The notes under the pieces were generated by a model. That model ran no database searches. It was not told the origin of the DNA and saw only the letters and a list, made by a program, of their open reading frames with translations. Positions 60,540 to 64,000 of a DNA stretch of 64,000 nucleotides are shown here, piece by piece. The stretch is taken from NCBI GenBank assembly GCA_001414485.1, contig LLEY01000022.1:62001-126000 (forward strand), written 5' to 3'. How positions within the stretch are numbered: the first letter of the stretch is position 1; every line of letters starts with the position of its first letter. This DNA comes from Calycina herbarum. Taxonomy: Eukaryota; Ascomycota; Leotiomycetes; Helotiales; Pezizellaceae. Made by a program: the position numbers and the translations under genes.

Positions 60540-61410
60540 GCTTTGGGACGATTACTCGCTTGGAAGTAAGTTAGTTGCTCGGAGATATTTACTCGGAATC
60601 ACCTCGGAAATATTTCCCTACAAATAAACTACTTGCTCGGAAGTAAGTAAGTTGCTAGGAAATATTTCATCGGAATTATCTTCGAAAATATTTACCTGGA
60701 AAGAGCTTGGAAATATATACTTCGAAATTATCTCTGCTCAGAAAAAGTACAATCCGTCTCGGAGTATTCAGAAATATTCAGGGAAATATTTGTAGAAATC
60801 TCAGACATATTTATCCAGAAAGGTTTTTCTCGGGTGTTTTTCTCGGAAATAACATCGTCCCTGGAAATAATATCTTTTTCAGACATATTCCTGTTTCAGC
60901 TATTGAATGTAAATATTGTAAGCAAGCTACGAGTAACCAATCCGTTAATAATTTACTCACTAGTCAACTTGCAGATAAGCCGTAAGTAAGCTACTAGTAA
61001 CTGCTTTGTCTTACTATTCTCGGTAGTATGAAGACAATTAGGTTGAATTTTATATTGCCCTTTGACGTTGTTAGATGCTAGCCAAAGAATTGGTGTATAA
61101 AAGGTAAACGCAGGGCTTGAAGTTTAGAGATTAGAGAAAAGTAAGTTTAGTAGTTTACGAACGGGTATTCCCATAAGATAAAAGAAGTCATCGATTGAAA
61201 TAACTCCGAGATTCTATTCCGAGAGGAAAAAACTAACTCCGAGCGAACTAATTCCGAGAGAGCTAACTTTGAGAAAATATCTCCTGGGGAATATTTACGT
61301 GGAGTATACTATTACTAAACAGCTCTGAGAATACTTAAACCTGGGAATATATCCGAGCATTTTTTCCTGGCATTTATTCCGAGAATTTATCCCCGAGGCG
61401 CAATATTCCT
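60540..61410. repeat. Degenerate CTCGGAAATATTTAC array with opposing halves (array C)
   Basis: From about 60540 to 60900 many words like CTCGGAAATATTTACC occur on the plus strand, including a 76-bp tandem unit (copies starting near 60559 and 60635). From about 61200 to 61400 the words are mostly in the opposite sense (ATTCCGAGAG, GGGAATATTTAC, TTCCGAGAATTTATC). The middle 300 bp lacks them. No frame is conserved. Confidence 0.55.
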
Positions 61411-63619
61411 GAGACACAAAGTTTCGAGTAAAAGTGGCAGTAGATAGAAGGCCAGGTTTTGTAATTCCACGGCAATAAATCCACACCAGCGACAGAAAAA
61501 TTATCTACGAGCTCGGATATAATACTTTAGCATCTTATCCATCTACTTGTAAGTTCTGTAAAGTTTTCACGACCGTTTGGTGTTGAGCTGTATGAATATA
61601 AGTGTTCGAGAGGTTCGGCTAGTCGAAGGGGAGAGTTTGTAGGAATGTTTGGAGGGTGTTTTGTATGTTTGTTAAGGTTTTTTGGGGATCTGCTACCATT
61701 TTAACCGAAAGTTCCCACTAAGGATGGGGGATATTATGTATCCGGAGGGGCTGTAGTGTCGGACAATGGGAGAAAGGGGTCTCGCGAGAGGTGTGGCCAG
61801 TGGAATCGTTTTGCCAGCCAGCCAAAAAGGGGGATACGATAGTGACTTATGTGTTTTCTGTATAGCTGAAGAGTGTTTCGAAAGATCTGTCAACCTGAAT
61901 GCAAGCAAAGAGAGCGTACAAGATATCTTCTCAGGTGTTGTAGATAGTTGTGGGAGTATGCGAGGTATATCATGAGAAGGCCAATACTATTCGGCATCGT
62001 TCTGTCAGTCAATGATAAGTGATGGCTTTAGATGTTATGATGGTATACGAGCATTCTTCGCCATCTAAAGATTAATATCAACAAAAGAGAGCGTGTGCGA
62101 TGGAATCGCAAGCGGTTGTGTTTCCGAGGGTTTTGAGTTATCGAATAAGAGAGGGTGAAAACGTCGGTTTCGGTTCCTCTAGCTTAGGAAGGGGGGTAGA
62201 AAGGTTGTTTGAAGGGAATATTTCTGCTCGTAGAATTGCTTTGGGTAGCAGCCACCCAGCCAGAAGGAACAAGGTCGAGGAGTTGATTTCATTGGATATG
62301 GGATAGCAAATATTGTGCGCATTAAAACAGTTTCTGCGAGTTCAAAATCGAAGCACGGAATGGTTGAGATAAAGTGAAGAGCATCGTAGAGGGTAGTGTA
62401 TATCCGATTTCGTGGCAGAGAGCCCATAAGGGGGATGTGCTGCAGTGGGTAACGCTCAAATTGAGGATTTGAGAGGAACAGGAAGCGTCCGTCAGGTCGA
62501 ACTCTCGATTGGGTGTTAGATCAGTGGTATTGTTAGCTGATTTGATGTGTAGGTCGTTGCGTGAGGTATAGTTCCTACCTTCTAAAAGTGCCAATGTATT
62601 CCCTCGCTTAGCTGGCTGGTGTCCTGGAGGATAAATGTTGGAATCGATACATTTGACATAGCTGAATTCAAAGAGAGGTATAGTGAAGGCTCGGTTCAAT
62701 TAATCGTACCTTCGGTTGGGAAAAACGATACCCGACAAAGGTTGGATAGAGATGGTTGTAATTATGGGATAATGCTCAGTCGAAAGAATCTTACGGAGAG
62801 TAGAGTAACAAAGAAAGATCATGGAGAATATCAAAAGATAATAATTGAGGCTGTAAAGTTACTCCAGGTATAACCAAAAGTACTAATGGGATTCCTAGAA
62901 CAACAAGATTCAAGTAGGAAAACCGATTGCCGTATGATTCGTTCGCCACTTGCGGAATTGACCAATTCTCGCTAGATATTTACTACACAAGCTTTCAATG
63001 AACTGCTCATGCAACCCTCCAAGCCGTCTCTAATCAAAAATGATTATTCAAGGCTGTTTGGATAATACTAATAGATGGGAAAGTTGCCGTTTGGGAGCCT
63101 TGCACCCGGAAGAGATTTAATTTTGAAGATCTCTAAACTTCATTTGCTTAATTCAGTTATTCTAAACTTTTATTATAATTGAAACGGTCAAATACTGTAT
63201 AGTTGTATATAGAAAGAGGTACGGAATCGATTCCAATGAGTCCATTACGGACCGATCGGCGGGGAATCGGCAGCCTTGGGATAAATAGCCGAGCCCCTTC
63301 TTCCACCAGTTTTGAGCCAACGCAAGGATGGCAACGTTTTCTGCTATATATATACACAAATAAAGTAAAGTTGTTCTCCTATTAGATTAAACCATAAGTC
63401 GAGTACTAATAGAGCTCGTATTAGTATTTTGTTAGTGAAGTGGCCAAATTGGTTGGAAGAAAGGGTACACTTGTAGCACGCACGTGCCTAACCCACAACC
63501 GACATTCAAGATCAAATTCCATCCTGTATCCCAAAAAGAGGTACCTACCGCCAACTAGCTCCTGTCCGCGTTACATCATCAGCACCCTTTTCGCAGAAGC
63601 AGGTGGATCCGAGGACTCG

Positions 63620-64000
63620 ATGTTGTCCCTCTTCGCCAAAGTGAGCGCCGCCGGAGGCTCAGTTCTTCTTGATCCTCCGTGGTGGGAGATCTCTCTGCTC
63701 TCTCCACCTTTGCCGGAGCCATTCAGTCATCACGATAGGCCATTTCCCAGCCCTTCGTATGTGTCGGTGCAGATTCAACTCTCGAACATCCGGCAAGCTC
63801 GACCTCGACTAACCCCCCATCGTGGGGACCGCACTACGATCCAGTCCACCATTCAAACTCCTGATCTCCTCACAATTCTTCCTCGCATACCCAATCTCGA
63901 CCAACCTTTGGGCGGCAACACATACCTTTACTGGAAGCAAGGAGCGACAATGATAACCATCTTCGAATATTCCAAGCGACCCGGAGGGAACTCTCGTACC
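63620..64000 (+). CDS. Partial hypothetical protein running off the right edge
   Basis: From ATG 63620 the frame is open for all 127 remaining codons (MLSLFAKVSAAGGSVLLDPP at the start, NTYLYWKQGATMITIFEYSK near the end). The same frame is open upstream to about 63427, so the true start or an upstream exon may lie earlier. Composition (Pro-, Ser- and Arg-rich, GC-richer than the preceding 4 kb) differs from the flanking repeats. I do not recognise it. Confidence 0.4.
   Translation, partial: MLSLFAKVSAAGGSVLLDPPWWEISLLSPPLPEPFSHHDRPFPSPSYVSVQIQLSNIRQARPRLTPHRGDRTTIQSTIQTPDLLTILPRIPNLDQPLGGNTYLYWKQGATMITIFEYSKRPGGNSRT

Larger units (their letters stand above)
59567..63425. other. Gene-poor interval with degenerate repeats
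   Basis: No gene is supported over almost 3.9 kb. Two repeat regions are listed separately (60080-60500 and 60540-61410). The part from 61500 to 63400 shows only short unrelated frames on both strands. Confidence 0.4.

Overview
The window reads as nuclear DNA of a filamentous ascomycete. Introns are short (about 50-155 nt) with GTAAGT-type donors and TACTAAC-like branch sites. There are AT-rich islands that look like products of repeat-induced point mutation (RIP). The gene families present (FunK1 kinase, NACHT STAND protein, fungal CorA-like protein, DHA1 MFS, RNAi RdRP, pogo/Fot1 transposon) are typical of Pezizomycotina. A Leotiomycete (Sclerotiniaceae-like) source is my guess from overall style and is not proven.

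Layout. 0-6.5 kb is repeat-rich and gene-poor: a degenerate ~70-bp array, two local duplications, one small acidic two-exon gene (3304-3928, minus) and a degenerate array of a CTTACTCGACAA-type core. 7.1-18.8 kb holds four gene loci: 6-phosphogluconate dehydrogenase (minus) and an RBM42-like RRM protein (plus) that share a divergent intergenic region; a decayed minus-strand gene split by a 592-bp TIR element; and a lysine-rich acidic-tailed protein. 18.8-21.6 kb is AT-rich and contains a 935-bp pogo-like deletion derivative with perfect 49-bp TIRs. 21.6-28.5 kb is a gene graveyard: ankyrin protein, FAD amine/amino-acid oxidase-like protein, FunK1 kinase and MFS transporter are all pseudogenes with several lesions each. 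29.4-33.4 kb is a degenerate satellite of about 24 units averaging about 165 bp, each carrying a conserved TTGCAnnTCGCAA core and interrupted by a 170-bp MITE. 34.5-48.4 kb is healthy: a seven-exon GH15 trehalase-like hydrolase, an 84-aa small protein, an eight-exon CorA-like membrane protein of 1008 aa and an eight-exon RNAi-type RNA-dependent RNA polymerase of 1226 aa. 49.3-54.5 kb has two more pseudogenes: a NACHT STAND gene lacking most of its NACHT core, and an expansin/RlpA-like secreted protein with a nonsense codon. 58.1-59.6 kb is an amino-acid permease. 60-61.5 kb has further degenerate arrays, and a coding frame runs off the right edge.

How it fits together. Housekeeping genes (gnd, RRM, GH15, CorA, RdRP, permease) are intact; every multi-exon model I built closes in frame, so the sequence quality looks good. 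Accessory genes (NACHT, ankyrin, FunK1, MFS, oxidoreductase, expansin-like) are nearly all broken. The most unusual feature is the set of intergenic degenerate arrays, each built on a short TCG-containing core that stays conserved while its flanks decay. The 29.4-33.4 kb array is the strongest candidate for something undescribed.
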